This document shows, piece by piece, positions 43,963 to 54,171 of a DNA stretch of 64,000 nt. The notes under the pieces were generated by a model. That model ran no database searches and was not told the origin of the DNA. It worked only from the letters and a program-made list of their open reading frames with translations. The DNA is taken from NCBI RefSeq assembly GCF_009859475.1, contig NZ_CP044549.1, positions 4,030,001 to 4,094,000 of the forward strand, given 5' to 3'. The stretch is from Hydrogenophaga sp. BPS33 (GTDB lineage: Bacteria; Pseudomonadota; Gammaproteobacteria; Burkholderiales; Burkholderiaceae_C). A program made the position numbers and the translations under genes. Each line of letters opens with the position of its first letter. Position 1 is the first letter of the stretch.

Positions 43963-44412
43963 ATGAAGTGCCCTTTCTGCGGTCACCTGGAAACCCAGGT
44001 CGTGGAGACCCGCATTTCGGAAGATGCGGATTTCATTCGCCGCCGCCGCCAGTGTGGCCATTGCGAAAAGCGCTTCACGACATACGAGCGCCCGGAAGTC
44101 AGTTTTCCGGCTGTGGTCAAAAAAGACGGCCGCCGGATGGACTATGTTCCAGGCAAGCTGCGGGCCTCGTTTGCGCTGGCCTTGCGCAAACGCCCCGTCA
44201 GCACCGAGCAGGTCGATGCCGCCATCGAGCGAATTGAAGAAAAACTCCTCAATCTAGGAGCCCGGGAAGTGCCGGCCACGAGGCTGGGCGAAATGGTCAT
44301 GCGGGAACTCAAGAAGCTCGACAAGGTCGCCTACATCCGGTTTGCCAGTGTCTACCGAAGTTTCGAAGACATTGACGAGTTCAGAGCTTTGGTGGACGAA
44401 GTCCGGCGCTGA
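43963..44412 (+). CDS. nrdR: transcriptional repressor NrdR
   Basis: The 149-residue repressor controls ribonucleotide reductase genes. It has the N-terminal zinc ribbon (C-P-F-C-G-H near residue 3 and C-G-H-C near residue 31) and the ATP-cone (V-V-K-K-D-G-R-R then [13 protein letters not shown]), which senses ATP and dATP. The normal family length is present. It lies 22 bp after glyA, the common order in beta- and gamma-proteobacteria. Confidence 0.96.
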   Translation: MKCPFCGHLETQVVETRISEDADFIRRRRQCGHCEKRFTTYERPEVSFPAVVKKDGRRMDYVPGKLRASFALALRKRPVSTEQVDAAIERIEEKLLNLGAREVPATRLGEMVMRELKKLDKVAYIRFASVYRSFEDIDEFRALVDEVRR

Positions 44413-44518
44413 CGGGAATACATTAAATCGAAAGCATACCCCAGCCCGTTTGTCGCGCCGCCTTTGTCACTTATCGGATCGCCTCAACGTTAGCAGGTGT
44501 AACCGGCAGACTTGGGCG

Positions 44519-45073
44519 ATGCCAAGTTCGCGCCAAGCCGTCTTCCGCTTGCATCTACGTCGTCACTCGGGATTCACTTTGGTCGAGTTGATGGTCGTGG
44601 TCGCGCTCGTGGCGATTTTGGCCATGTTGGCATTGCCCGGCTGGCAATCCTTGCAAGCGCGCAATGCCATTCGCGCCGTGGTGAACGACTACACGCTGTC
44701 GGTCTATTTCGCCAGAACCGAGGCCGTGCGCCAGAACGCGCCGGTCACGGTATGCCCAAGCTCCACTGGAACGGCTTGCACCAACAGCGGCCTTGAAAGT
44801 GGCTGGGTGGTTTTTGTGGGCTTGGCAGACAACGCCAACCCAACGCTGCTTCAGGACACGCCCGGCCGTCCTCGCGTCACGACGACCTTTACCGACAACG
44901 CGCTGGCCAGCCAAGCGGTCACCTTCCTCCCCAACGGCCAACCTGCTGCGGCGTTCGTGGGCAACACATTGCGCGTATGCCCGACCGATGCGGCCTACAA
45001 CAGCATGTCTCGCGAGGTGACGATCAATCGATCGGCGCGGATCACTGTGACGAGCCCCAGTACCTGCAACTGA
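44519..45073 (+). CDS. fimT: type IV pilus minor pseudopilin FimT/GspH-like (set 1)
   Basis: The ATG at 44519 gives 184 residues with a short basic leader, then the prepilin peptidase site S-G|F-T-L-V-E-L-M and a hydrophobic helix (V-V-V-A-L-V-A-I-L-A-M-L-A-L-P). The globular part keeps the GspH/FimT-like pattern R-A-V-V-N-D-Y-T-L-S-V-Y-F-A-R-T-E-A-V-R and a C-terminal Cys pair. Minor pseudopilins prime pilus assembly at the tip, and FimT can bind DNA during transformation in some species. It opens the first of two minor-pilin sets, 106 bp after nrdR. Confidence 0.9.
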   Translation: MPSSRQAVFRLHLRRHSGFTLVELMVVVALVAILAMLALPGWQSLQARNAIRAVVNDYTLSVYFARTEAVRQNAPVTVCPSSTGTACTNSGLESGWVVFVGLADNANPTLLQDTPGRPRVTTTFTDNALASQAVTFLPNGQPAAAFVGNTLRVCPTDAAYNSMSREVTINRSARITVTSPSTCN

Positions 45074-45085
45074 TCGACGCCGGAC

Positions 45086-45715
45086 ATGTTCACACACGAC
45101 ACCCCATTCACTCCGCCACTCCAGGAAAAAGGTGCATCGCTGATCGAGGTGCTGATCACACTTCTGGTCGTCGCCGTGGGCCTGCTGGGTGCCGCCGGCC
45201 TTCAATTGGCGTCGACCCGGTACCAACTGACTTCGTCGGTTCGGGCGCAGGCGCTGGGCCAGGCAGACTTCATCATCGAAAAGATGCGCGTGAACAATGC
45301 GAACCTGCGCTTCGCGAATCTGACCGCAGCAGCCGCCGCGCCAGAGACCGCCTATCTGGCTGAAGACGGCTACACAGAAGCCGATCCCGATAACGGCGCG
45401 CTGCCGGACGATCCCGAATGCGGACTGGCAGATCAAGCGGTGTGCACGGCCGCACAAGCTGCGCAGCGCGACCTGCGCGAGTGGCGACAGTCCCTGGCCC
45501 GGGAACTGCCCGGTGGTCGCGGATCGTTGTTTGCGGTTGCCGCCGGTGGTGTCACCGAACCCAACGCGCGCCGCGTGGTGGTGATGTGGCGCGAGAAAGC
45601 AGAGGCAGCGACCCAAAACGATCCAGGGCAAGCGGCAGCCGAAGCCGTCGATGCGGGTTGCCCTGGCGACCAGGTTCCTGGAATCCGGTGCCTCAATCTT
45701 TGGGTAACGCCATGA
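45086..45715 (+). CDS. pilV: type IV pilus minor pilin PilV (set 1)
   Basis: The 209-residue protein has a class III prepilin leader (Q-E-K-G|A-S-L-I-E-V-L-I-T-L-L-V-V) with Ala instead of Phe at +1, as often in PilV, and the conserved E at +5. The helix continues V-G-L-L-G-A-A-G-L-Q. It lies 12 bp after fimT and overlaps pilW by 4 bp (ATGA). It belongs to the tip-complex operon. Confidence 0.9.
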   Translation: MFTHDTPFTPPLQEKGASLIEVLITLLVVAVGLLGAAGLQLASTRYQLTSSVRAQALGQADFIIEKMRVNNANLRFANLTAAAAAPETAYLAEDGYTEADPDNGALPDDPECGLADQAVCTAAQAAQRDLREWRQSLARELPGGRGSLFAVAAGGVTEPNARRVVVMWREKAEAATQNDPGQAAAEAVDAGCPGDQVPGIRCLNLWVTP

Positions 45716-46788
45716 CCATGAACATGCACACCCCCTCAAAGCGCCAACAGGGCTTGTCGCTCATCGAGCTCCTGATCAGCATCACCATTGGCCTAGTGAT
45801 TCTGATTGCCGTGGCAACCGCCTATCTCAACACCACCAACATGACGCGCCAGCGCGAGAATCTGGCCGAACTCGACGATCCGGCTCACAACGCCGTGCGG
45901 ATGCTCAAGCACGACCTGACGCTTGCAGGGTATGTCGACATGTTCGACCTGAACCCGATCAACGCCAACAACGCCAGAGCCGCATCCCTGTTCGCGCCAG
46001 GTCCTCAGAGCAACATGTACATCCGTGCAGTGGGAGGCACCGCACCGGCCATCGTGTCACCGATCAGTCGCTTCTTCGATGGCCTGGCACCGATATTCGG
46101 TTGCGACGGGGCCATGACCAGCGCGCCCAACACCATCCTGACCTCCCCTCCACCGGCCGCAATGGCCTGCGGAACCGCCAGCGCCACGCGGCACACCTTG
46201 CAAATTGCCTACCAAGGCGTGCCGGCCAGTGCCGCCAATCTGCCCAACAGCCTGCAACCGGCCAACGCCGCCACCGGGGACGGCCTCGATTGTTTGCAAC
46301 AGACACCGCCCGCCGGGCAGGTCATGGTGGTCAACCGGTACTCAGCGCCCGCCGTGGCGGCCGGCGCAGTGTCTCAAATGAATTGCGAAGGATCCGGTGC
46401 CGCAGGCGCGCAGCCCATTGCCAGTGGCGTGGAAGAGTTCGTGTTGCGCTATCAGCTGGCAGCGCCGGGGGACCCGCTCAACCCAACGGCCGCGGGCGGC
46501 GGGCAGCAGCGCTACGTCAATGCCGCCGCGGTGAGCGACGTCGCCAATCCACAGGGCTGGGCAGGCGTGACCGCCGTCGAGATCTGCATTGTCTCGGCCA
46601 CGCCCGTCACCAGTGGTGCGGCAGCCCAAGGCACCGTCGCTCTGCAGCCGACCCGCCCCACCTGCACACGCAATGCAGATGGCGTCTTCGATGCCAACCT
46701 GGCCCGCGCAGCGGGCGACAACCGCCTGTGGAAGCGCTACACCGCCGTGGTGTCGCTGCGCAACACCGTATTCGCCACCCCTTTCTGA
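45712..46788 (+). CDS. pilW: type IV pilus assembly protein PilW (set 1)
   Basis: The 358-residue minor pilin starts on the pilV stop. The leader Q-Q-G|L-S-L-I-E-L-L-I-S-I-T-I-G precedes the hydrophobic helix; a long globular domain follows, with D-P-A-H-N-A-V-R-M-L-K-H-D-L-T-L-A-G-Y as in PilW proteins. PilW is the largest minor pilin and bridges the tip complex to PilX and PilY1. It has several Cys in the globular part, suggesting disulfide bonds. Confidence 0.9.
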   Translation: MTMNMHTPSKRQQGLSLIELLISITIGLVILIAVATAYLNTTNMTRQRENLAELDDPAHNAVRMLKHDLTLAGYVDMFDLNPINANNARAASLFAPGPQSNMYIRAVGGTAPAIVSPISRFFDGLAPIFGCDGAMTSAPNTILTSPPPAAMACGTASATRHTLQIAYQGVPASAANLPNSLQPANAATGDGLDCLQQTPPAGQVMVVNRYSAPAVAAGAVSQMNCEGSGAAGAQPIASGVEEFVLRYQLAAPGDPLNPTAAGGGQQRYVNAAAVSDVANPQGWAGVTAVEICIVSATPVTSGAAAQGTVALQPTRPTCTRNADGVFDANLARAAGDNRLWKRYTAVVSLRNTVFATPF

Positions 46789-46795
46789 GCAGCAC

Positions 46796-47518
46796 ATGAA
46801 ACAGCAGCACCTGCAACAAGGCTTCGTGTTGGTCACCAGCCTGATCTTTCTGATCGTGCTATCGCTGCTGGGCGTCATGGCATTGCGGGGAACGCTCTTC
46901 GGAGAGCGCATGACGGCCAACAGCCAGGACCTCTTCTCAGCCCGCGAGTTCGCCGAACTGGCGCTGCGCGATGCCGAGCGCGACATTCTTGGACTGCGGT
47001 TCGACGGCACCACCTATTGCCGCACGACCTCGACCACCGTCTGCGCAACGGCGCGGCCTGAAAACACGCGCCCGAAGGAAGGCGCCAACGATGAAGCCCC
47101 CTTCTGGTTGGCCTCCAGTCCGGAGATCGACGATGTCGCCCTGGAGAACGGTGGCCTGAACGCAGATGTCAGTGTGCAAGGCGTTTACACCGCGGGGTCT
47201 GCGGCGGCCTGCGGCATGCCCGTCTGGAGCGGCGCCGATTGGCAGGACAACGCGAACCCGGCGCGCAGTTGCGCAGGCACCATTGGCGCGGCCGTTCCCA
47301 CCATCGCCTACGGGACCTTTACCGATGCCCCATTCAACGGCCCCAATGGAACCGTTCGCCCACGCTACATCATTGAGATGTTCAAGGCCGACGAGCTCAA
47401 CATCTCGCCGTCCTCCAACAAGATCTTCTTCCGCATCACGGCGGTAGGCTTTGGCCGCACGCAGGGTGTCGCAGGGCGCACCTCCGTCACCTTGCAATCG
47501 GTTTTTTCACCGAACTGA
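46796..47518 (+). CDS. pilX: type IV pilus assembly protein PilX (set 1)
   Basis: The 240-residue minor pilin has a very short leader (Q-Q-G|F-V-L-V-T-S-L-I-F-L-I-V-L-S-L-L-G). Glu at +5 is missing (Thr instead), the normal state for PilX/GspK-type pseudopilins that sit at the very tip. The helix is followed by R-E-F-A-E-L-A-L-R-D-A-E-R. It starts 7 bp after pilW. Confidence 0.88.
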   Translation: MKQQHLQQGFVLVTSLIFLIVLSLLGVMALRGTLFGERMTANSQDLFSAREFAELALRDAERDILGLRFDGTTYCRTTSTTVCATARPENTRPKEGANDEAPFWLASSPEIDDVALENGGLNADVSVQGVYTAGSAAACGMPVWSGADWQDNANPARSCAGTIGAAVPTIAYGTFTDAPFNGPNGTVRPRYIIEMFKADELNISPSSNKIFFRITAVGFGRTQGVAGRTSVTLQSVFSPN

Positions 47519-47539
47519 AGCACTTCCAGGGAACCGTCC

Positions 47540-50500
47540 ATGCACACGCCATTTCAACGCCGATTCGCGACAGGGCTGCTGGTCGCCAGCATCACGGCAT
47601 CGTCTTGGGCCTTTACGCCCAGCACGCAACCACCGTCCACGACGGCGGTGCCCGGCAACGTGTTGCTGGCGCTGTCGGTGGAATTCCCGACCGGCTTGCA
47701 GGTGTCCTACACAGCCACGACTTACACCAGCGCGACCAAGTACGAGGGCTACTTCGACAACCGCAAGTGCTACACGTATGACACGACAGCCGAGGTGTTC
47801 AACCCCACCAGCGCCACCACGTCGACTGGCTGCGGTGGAAGCGCGGAGTGGAGCGGCAACCTGCTCAATTGGTTGACGATGACCAACATCGATCAGTTTC
47901 GCTCGGTCATGACCGGTGGCACACGAGACAACTTCACGAGCAAGGCACTGAGCAACAACAGCTATCACGGTGACACCGTTGACCGCACGATCCTGATCCG
48001 CTCGTTCAGCGACCGAAACAGCTACAACCCGAACAAGACCCTGCCCAACACGGCGGCGCTGCCCAGCGCGTTCCGCTCGAAGAGCGTACGGTCCGGCGGC
48101 TACGGCTCCAAGTTCATCGTGTCCGACAGTGGCTTCAGCGACATGAGCGACGCGCAACGCAAACAGAGCTGCAGCGAGCACAGCGGCCTGAACCGCCTGG
48201 GCTGCTTCAATATCCGTGTCTCCGCCTGTGTGATGTCGGCCGCGCAAGGTGTCACGGGGAACACCCGTGAAGCCAACTGCCAGGCCAGGTACTCCGGTGT
48301 CGCCAAGCCTGAGGGCCTGGTTCAGGAGTACGCCGCCACGCTGCGCTTCGGTGCCTTTGGCTACCTCAAGCAGGATGGCAACGATCGCAACGGCGCCGTG
48401 TTGCGGGCCGCGATGAAGAGCGTGGGCCCCGTTGCCGCCACCAGCACGGGCGTCGTCGCCAATGCCAACGCCGAATGGAACACCACGACAGGTGTGATCT
48501 TGAGCAATCCCAACCCCACGGATGCCACCGCCAGCAATGTCAGCAATTCGGGGTTGATGAACTACCTCAACAAGTTCGGCTACGCCGCTGGCTACAAGAG
48601 CAACGACCCCGTGAGTGAGCTCTACTACGCGGCGCAGCGTTACATGCGCGGCTATGCGCTGCCGTCCGACTACACCAGCATGCCGTCCGACGCGGCCACC
48701 GCAGCGAGCTACAAGGATGGATTCCCCGTCATCACAGGCAACGCGCACCTGCGTGGAGGTACGCGCGACCCCATGATCAACACCTGCCAGAGAAACTTTC
48801 TTCTGGGCATTGGAGACATTTACACCCACCAGGATGGTCAATTGCCTGGCCGGACAGGAGGGCCTTCGGACGGGGACAACCTGAACGTAGAGACCCTGTG
48901 GACCCGACTGACCACACAGGAGGGATCCAGCTCCTGGACGGGCGGATCGAGTGGCGGCACGCAGTACATGGCCGGCCTGGCCCACTGGGCCAACACCAAC
49001 GACATCCGCAGCGACCTGTCGGGAACACAGACGCTATCGACTTACTGGGTCGACGTGCTGGAAAACGGGAACGCTGTGAGTGGCATGCCTGCGGCGGGCA
49101 CCTTGAAAACGCAATATTGGCTGGCAGCCAAGTACGGCGGGTTCGACACCACGCTCACACCAGGCGACAACCCCAACATCAAACTCAACGAAACCGATCC
49201 CGCCGCCTGGGACAAGAATGGCGATGGCGTGCCCGACAACTGGTTTGCGGGCAGTACACCGACCTTGCTCAAATCGAGCCTTTCCGCCGCGTTCAGCAAA
49301 ATCAACAACGAGGCGGGTGCGGCCGCGGCATCTAGTGCAGCCGTGACCTCAAACCGCCAGACCTCCAGTAGTCAGATCATCTATGCGGGATACAACCCCA
49401 AAGACTGGACCGGCAGTGTACGGGCCTGCACGCCCAACCAAACCGCCGTGCAATGCAACACCGCACCGGTATGGGATGCGTCGCACTGGCTCAACTCGGC
49501 ACCCACGCCGGTGGCCACAGCAGACAAATTGACGGCAACGTCCCGCAAGATCTTCACATCCCACCGTGCCACCACCGCACCGTACGCATTCACATCGATG
49601 CGGTTTCAGTGGGACAACCTCAACGCCAACCAACAAGCGGTGCTCAACGCCGACAGCAATGGTGCCAACCGCGTGGACTTCATCCGAGGCAGTCGCACCC
49701 ATGAGGGCACGCTGTTCCGCGTACGGCCGACCAATCTACTGGGCGACGTCGTGAACGCCGGCGTGACGTACCTCTCCGGCGCGAGCCGAGCGCTGAACGG
49801 ATCCAATTTCCCTGGGCACGCCGCCTACCGCGACACCACCCGAACCCGCCCGGCCGTGGTGTATGTGGGTAGCAATGACGGCATGCTGCACGCCTTTTCC
49901 GGCACGAATGGCAAGGAACTCTTCGGGTACATCCCGGGCAGCGTGTTGAGCAAACTCAATGGCCTCTCCGCGTTCAACTTCCGCCACGAGTATCTGGTCG
50001 ACAGCACGCCGATGGTCGGCGATTTCGAGAAGACGGGATCGACCGCTGCGTCGCCCAATTGGGGCACCCTTCTCGTTGGAGGCCTCGGCGCTGGCGGCAA
50101 AGGCTACTACGCCCTGGACATCACCTCACAAAGCAGCTTCGCCACCAGCAACGAAGCCACGCTGGCCTCGACCCTGCCCCTGTGGGAATTCACGTCCGTC
50201 GACGACGCCGATCTGGGATTTACCTTCAACGAGCCTTTCATCGACAACATCACGGGTGCCTACCGACAAATCAACAAGTACGCCGACAGCACCGTGGCAT
50301 CCGGCGTCTGGCGCATCGCCGTTGGCAATGGCTATGGGTCCACCGCCGGCAAGGCCGCTCTCTTTCTGCTCGATGCCAACACCGGTACGGCGCCCACCAA
50401 ACTGGTGGCCGACACCAGCGGTGCGAACGGCCTGTCCGCCCCAACCCCCCTGGATACGGATCGCGATGGTTTGATCGACACGGTGTATGCAGGCGACCTC

Positions 50501-51262
50501 AAAGGCAACCTGCACAAGTTCCAGTTTTCCAAGGAGTCTGGATCCGACTTCGTGCTGGCCAAGTCGGCGGAGTCGGGTGGCGCCTGGCGCCATCTGGGTA
50601 TCGTCTATGCCAGCGGCCAGCCCATCACGACGGCGCCGTCGGTGGTCGCGGCCTGCGAGGGCGCCGGCTGGAATGTCATGTTCGGAACCGGCAAGCTCAA
50701 TGAAGATGGGGACTATGCGGACACAGCCGAGCGCGGCTTCTACAACGTCGTCGACAAATCCCCCTCGTCCACCTTGACGGTCCCTGCCGCCGACGTGGCA
50801 GTGATCGGCGCGTTCAGTGCCGTCGATCTGGGCGGCGGGGCGGTGGGACGCAATTGGAGCACGCCGGACCTCAATGGAAAGCGCGGCTGGCGCATGAGCT
50901 TTGCCGGTGGGGAGCGCGTGTTGAGCAACTCCACCGTTCCGCCCGACACCGGCGCCATCGTATTCGCCACCACCCAACCCAAGGGCGACGTCTGCACTCC
51001 TGGCAACTCGGGCTATGTGATGTCGGTCAACATCTGCTCAGGAAAGATCGGCGATCTGATCGTCAACGGCCGCACGGTGGGAGGCATGGCCATCGACTCG
51101 TCCGGCATCGTCAAAGTCAGCAACACCTATACGGACAAAGACGGAAAGCCGACCGTGGTCTGCAACCAGGATGACTGCGGCAAAGGCCCCGACGCGGCGA
51201 AGCTTCTTCCGTCAAGCGCACCCCGCGGCCGCTACAGCTGGCGCGAAATCCTCACGAAGTAA
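47540..51262 (+). CDS. pilY1: PilY1-type tip adhesin (set 1), MIDAS lost, calcium loop kept
   Basis: The 1,240-residue exported protein has a signal peptide ending near S-S-W-A-F and an N-terminal vWA-like region. A C-terminal beta-propeller of the PilY1 type follows ([16 protein letters not shown], then [18 protein letters not shown]). The propeller keeps the calcium loop D972-T-D-R-D-G-L-I-D980, exactly the D-x-D-x-D-G-x-x-D pattern needed for retraction control in Pseudomonas PilY1. A second EF-like loop, D558-K-N-G-D-G-V-P-D566, is in the middle. Where a MIDAS D-x-S-x-S would lie, the sequence is L-A-L-S-V-E-F-P-T, so no metal site forms in the vWA part. Adhesion and pilus biogenesis are the expected roles. 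Confidence 0.9.
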   Translation: MHTPFQRRFATGLLVASITASSWAFTPSTQPPSTTAVPGNVLLALSVEFPTGLQVSYTATTYTSATKYEGYFDNRKCYTYDTTAEVFNPTSATTSTGCGGSAEWSGNLLNWLTMTNIDQFRSVMTGGTRDNFTSKALSNNSYHGDTVDRTILIRSFSDRNSYNPNKTLPNTAALPSAFRSKSVRSGGYGSKFIVSDSGFSDMSDAQRKQSCSEHSGLNRLGCFNIRVSACVMSAAQGVTGNTREANCQARYSGVAKPEGLVQEYAATLRFGAFGYLKQDGNDRNGAVLRAAMKSVGPVAATSTGVVANANAEWNTTTGVILSNPNPTDATASNVSNSGLMNYLNKFGYAAGYKSNDPVSELYYAAQRYMRGYALPSDYTSMPSDAATAASYKDGFPVITGNAHLRGGTRDPMINTCQRNFLLGIGDIYTHQDGQLPGRTGGPSDGDNLNVETLWTRLTTQEGSSSWTGGSSGGTQYMAGLAHWANTNDIRSDLSGTQTLSTYWVDVLENGNAVSGMPAAGTLKTQYWLAAKYGGFDTTLTPGDNPNIKLNETDPAAWDKNGDGVPDNWFAGSTPTLLKSSLSAAFSKINNEAGAAAASSAAVTSNRQTSSSQIIYAGYNPKDWTGSVRACTPNQTAVQCNTAPVWDASHWLNSAPTPVATADKLTATSRKIFTSHRATTAPYAFTSMRFQWDNLNANQQAVLNADSNGANRVDFIRGSRTHEGTLFRVRPTNLLGDVVNAGVTYLSGASRALNGSNFPGHAAYRDTTRTRPAVVYVGSNDGMLHAFSGTNGKELFGYIPGSVLSKLNGLSAFNFRHEYLVDSTPMVGDFEKTGSTAASPNWGTLLVGGLGAGGKGYYALDITSQSSFATSNEATLASTLPLWEFTSVDDADLGFTFNEPFIDNITGAYRQINKYADSTVASGVWRIAVGNGYGSTAGKAALFLLDANTGTAPTKLVADTSGANGLSAPTPLDTDRDGLIDTVYAGDLKGNLHKFQFSKESGSDFVLAKSAESGGAWRHLGIVYASGQPITTAPSVVAACEGAGWNVMFGTGKLNEDGDYADTAERGFYNVVDKSPSSTLTVPAADVAVIGAFSAVDLGGGAVGRNWSTPDLNGKRGWRMSFAGGERVLSNSTVPPDTGAIVFATTQPKGDVCTPGNSGYVMSVNICSGKIGDLIVNGRTVGGMAIDSSGIVKVSNTYTDKDGKPTVVCNQDDCGKGPDAAKLLPSSAPRGRYSWREILTK

Positions 51263-51266
51263 AGCC

Positions 51267-51758
51267 ATGAAAACCCCTCGTTCAAACCAGCAAGGCTTTA
51301 CCCTCATCGAGGTCATGATCGTCGTGGCCATCATCGGCATTCTGTCGGCGATCGCCTACCCCAGCTACACGGCTTACGTGCAACGGAGCCACCGCGCCGA
51401 GGCCAAGAACTATCTCCAAACGGTCGCGCAGCGCCTCGAACAGAACTACACCCTCTCGGGTCGCTACAACGCCCTCCAGAATGGCGACCCCATCAACAAC
51501 ACCACCACGTTCATTGCCGACACCGGCTTTGCAGTGGTGCCCGCGGGCGGACCGGCGCGGTACAACATTTCCTTCGCACCCGTCACGGCGCCAGCCACCA
51601 ACCCCGCGCCAGCCACGTTCGTCCTCCAGGCGGTGCCCACGGGAGCACAAGCCAACGACACGTGCGGCACGTTGTTGCTGAACAGCCAGAACATCAAGGG
51701 CGCGGGCGGTGTTCTGAACAACCGGGCGACACTGACTTTGGATTGCTGGGGTCGATAG
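51267..51758 (+). CDS. pilE: type IV pilin PilE-like (set 1)
   Basis: The 163-residue pilin has the leader [19 protein letters not shown] with Phe at +1 and Glu at +5, the A-Y-P-S-Y helix kink and two C-terminal Cys (D-T-C-G-T and L-D-C-W) that can close the D-region. It begins 4 bp after pilY1. PilE of minor-pilin operons is usually a minor component or priming subunit rather than the main fibre pilin. Confidence 0.9.
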   Translation: MKTPRSNQQGFTLIEVMIVVAIIGILSAIAYPSYTAYVQRSHRAEAKNYLQTVAQRLEQNYTLSGRYNALQNGDPINNTTTFIADTGFAVVPAGGPARYNISFAPVTAPATNPAPATFVLQAVPTGAQANDTCGTLLLNSQNIKGAGGVLNNRATLTLDCWGR

Positions 51759-51790
51759 CGAGGGCTCTCCTCTCAAAGCTCAGGTTCGAC

Positions 51791-51807
51791 ATACCCCATA
51801 CGGGTAT
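51791..51807. promoter_or_regulatory. short dyad ATACCC-N5-GGGTAT between the pilin sets
   Basis: Perfect 6-bp arms (ATACCC at 51791 and GGGTAT at 51802) lie at the left edge of an unusually AT-rich 215-bp gap before the second pilin set. The shape resembles operators of CsoR-type metal sensors, but no such regulator or copper gene is in the window. A promoter for set 2 is expected in this gap. Confidence 0.3.
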
Positions 51808-51973
51808 GTAAAACTAAAGAAATCAACAAATATGTGAATTCAATGGTTATACGGAGAAATTTTAGAAACTAAAGAAACAAAACCCTCGAACAGCCGAAAC
51901 CTACCGCGTATCTGAAAACGGGAATTCAGAACGCGTGGCGTTCGATACATTGCGCATCGGAGTACCACCTTCG

Positions 51974-52522
51974 ATGCACAAACCTACCTCCCCCCTCCAC
52001 CCCGCTCACCCAACGCAGGGCTTCACCCTCATCGAGTTGATGGTGACTTTGACCCTGGCGGCCATCCTCCTGGCCGTCGCAATCCCGGGTTTCACGAATC
52101 AGCTGCAAGGGTGGCAGCGAGACAGCGCGACGCAGGCCTTCACCAGCCATATACGCCTCGCGAGGACCGAAGCGATCCGGACTTCGCGCCGCGTGGTGAT
52201 GTGCACCAGCGCCGACGGCTCCTCGTGCGCAAAAGACACCGTTTGGCAAACCGGTTGGATCGTCTTCGTCGACGTCGACGGCAACGACGCCCTGAACACC
52301 GGTGACCACGTCCTCGCCACGCGCGGCGTCTCCAGCGGACTCAGATCCATGCAGACGAATGGGAACGTCCAACGCCTCGTGTTCATGCCCAACGGCCTGA
52401 TGGCATCGAATGCCACAACCCTTGAGGTCATCCCCACCGGCAGTGCCGTCAGAACGAACGAGGTGACGGTGAACCGCGTCGGCCGAGCGTACGTCACCTC
52501 GGCAGACCAGAAAAAAACCTGA
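51974..52522 (+). CDS. fimT: type IV pilus minor pseudopilin FimT/GspH-like (set 2)
   Basis: The ATG at 51974 is preferred to a GTG at 51935, because GGAG lies 11 bp before it and the leader is then of normal length. The 182-residue product has [13 protein letters not shown] and the GspH pattern I-R-L-A-R-T-E-A-I-R. It heads the second minor-pilin operon and is clearly diverged from the set 1 copy, so the duplication is old or the second set came from elsewhere. Confidence 0.88.
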   Translation: MHKPTSPLHPAHPTQGFTLIELMVTLTLAAILLAVAIPGFTNQLQGWQRDSATQAFTSHIRLARTEAIRTSRRVVMCTSADGSSCAKDTVWQTGWIVFVDVDGNDALNTGDHVLATRGVSSGLRSMQTNGNVQRLVFMPNGLMASNATTLEVIPTGSAVRTNEVTVNRVGRAYVTSADQKKT

Positions 52523-52524
52523 TC

Positions 52525-53130
52525 ATGCGTGCCGACCCGATCTGGACCGCTGCGCCTCGGCGAAAAACAGGTGATTCGCGCCGTCAAAGCGGCGTCGGCA
52601 TGATTGAAATTCTGGTGGCTTTGCTGCTGGTCTCGTTGGGCCTGCTGGGGATCGGTGGGTTGACGGCCGCCACGTTTGGCTACAACAAGGTCGCCCAATT
52701 GCGTCTCACAGGTCTGAATCTGGTCAACGACTACGCCGACCGGGCACGGCTCAACATCTACGGCTACGACCTCGGCAGCTACGCCATCGCACTGTCCGAT
52801 GCGGCTCCCACGACCCAGGAGATGGCCGACGCAACAACCGCCATGAAGGCCGACGAAGCCGTTGCTGTGACGGCGGCCAGGAACGTCGCCACATTCGACC
52901 GTCTCCTTTTCCAACGCACGGTCGCGAACCGCCTTCCCCAGGGTCGCGTCGTTGTGGTCACCACCCCGACAAACCAGGTGCGCAATCTGGATGTCTGGTT
53001 GCTATGGCAAGAACCGACAACGAGAGTCGGCGACGCGTTGTTTGCTGCTGGCCAGTTCAATTGCCCCAGCGATTTGACCGACGACGAGAAAACCATCTAC
53101 AGCTGCATGTACTTCAAGGTGGGTCTATGA
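52525..53130 (+). CDS. pilV: type IV pilus minor pilin PilV-like (set 2)
   Basis: The 201-residue protein has a basic leader (G-D-S-R-R-Q-S-G|V-G-M-I-E-I-L-V-A-L-L-L-V-S-L) with Glu at +5 and the V-S-L-G-L-L-G-I-G-G-L segment typical of PilV. It begins 2 bp after fimT and overlaps the pilW-like gene by 4 bp, the same architecture as set 1. Confidence 0.87.
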   Translation: MRADPIWTAAPRRKTGDSRRQSGVGMIEILVALLLVSLGLLGIGGLTAATFGYNKVAQLRLTGLNLVNDYADRARLNIYGYDLGSYAIALSDAAPTTQEMADATTAMKADEAVAVTAARNVATFDRLLFQRTVANRLPQGRVVVVTTPTNQVRNLDVWLLWQEPTTRVGDALFAAGQFNCPSDLTDDEKTIYSCMYFKVGL

Positions 53131-54161
53131 AGCGGCCAACCCTTCGTGTCCGGTCACGCGCTGCTCGCTCAGCGTTTGCCGAACGTGGCTTGAGCCTTGT
53201 TGAACTCTTGGTCGCTATGACCATCGGTCTGTTTCTGATCGGCGCCGTTGCCGCCCTCTACGTGGCCACGGCCAACGGCTCGCGCGCCAGCACGTTGGAG
53301 TCGCAGATGAACGAGGATGCGAGCCTGGCGCTCGACATCCTGCAACAGCAACTCCGCCTGGCGGGCTATTCCGCCATGGGTGCGGACGGCACGCGGCATT
53401 TCGACGGCGTCGGTGTGCGTGGTTGCGATGGCGGCTTCGCCGACAAATCGCCAGACGGCAGCTTCGACGCCGTGGCATGTGCAGCAGGCGGCAAAGGGTC
53501 GGATGCCATCGCGATTCGCTATGAAGCAACCTTGCTGAACACACAGCCCGTTGCGGACAATTCAGGTGCTGTGCGTCCCTCCAACTGCGGCTTCAACGGC
53601 ATCACCGCGTGGGACATCGGGACAGGTGTCAACACGACGTTGGCAGACAACCGCTTCTACATCGCACCTGACAGCAACAACAACAACGTTCCAACCTTGT
53701 ACTGCAAGGGGAAAGATGGCTCCTCAAGCAGCTCTGGATTCGCCAACGCAGAGGCACTCATCCCGAACATCGAGGACATGCAGATCACCTATGCGGTGAC
53801 CAGCGCCCCCGAAAAAGACAAGCCGCTGCCGCACCAGATCACGGGCTATCTGAATGCCGGCGATGCAGAGCTGGGCCCGTCCTTTGATGCAGCCCACTGG
53901 TCGCGGGTGGCAGGGGTGCGCATCTGCATCCTGGCCCGCACAAGCCGACCCCTGCCCACCACCGGTGGTGAGCGCGCCACGCTCGGCAGCTACGTGGATT
54001 GCGAGGGCAATCGACAGGACGGCAATGACGACGGCTTCCTGCGCCGGACATACCAGACCACCGTTCAGTTGAGGAACGCGCGCCCTGCCGTTCCCGCTCC
54101 CTACCCAAAGCTTGGAGCGAATGTTCGCGATCCATGGGCGCATCTTGTGGAAGGGCAATAA
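53127..54161 (+). CDS. pilW: type IV pilus assembly protein PilW-like (set 2)
   Basis: The 344-residue protein starts on the stop of the preceding gene (ATGA). The leader E-R-G|L-S-L-V-E-L-L-V-A-M-T-I-G-L-F and the D-A-S-L-A-L-D-I-L-Q-Q-Q-L-R-L-A-G-Y segment match PilW. The globular domain carries several Cys and an N-N-N-N-V run not seen in the set 1 copy. Confidence 0.87.
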   Translation: MKRPTLRVRSRAARSAFAERGLSLVELLVAMTIGLFLIGAVAALYVATANGSRASTLESQMNEDASLALDILQQQLRLAGYSAMGADGTRHFDGVGVRGCDGGFADKSPDGSFDAVACAAGGKGSDAIAIRYEATLLNTQPVADNSGAVRPSNCGFNGITAWDIGTGVNTTLADNRFYIAPDSNNNNVPTLYCKGKDGSSSSSGFANAEALIPNIEDMQITYAVTSAPEKDKPLPHQITGYLNAGDAELGPSFDAAHWSRVAGVRICILARTSRPLPTTGGERATLGSYVDCEGNRQDGNDDGFLRRTYQTTVQLRNARPAVPAPYPKLGANVRDPWAHLVEGQ

Positions 54162-54171
54162 GGTGAGCTTC

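Noticed and set aside
47507..48985. Open frame of about 490 codons antisense to the first pilY1
   Set aside because: Shadow frame of a gene with signal peptide, propeller motifs and operon context.
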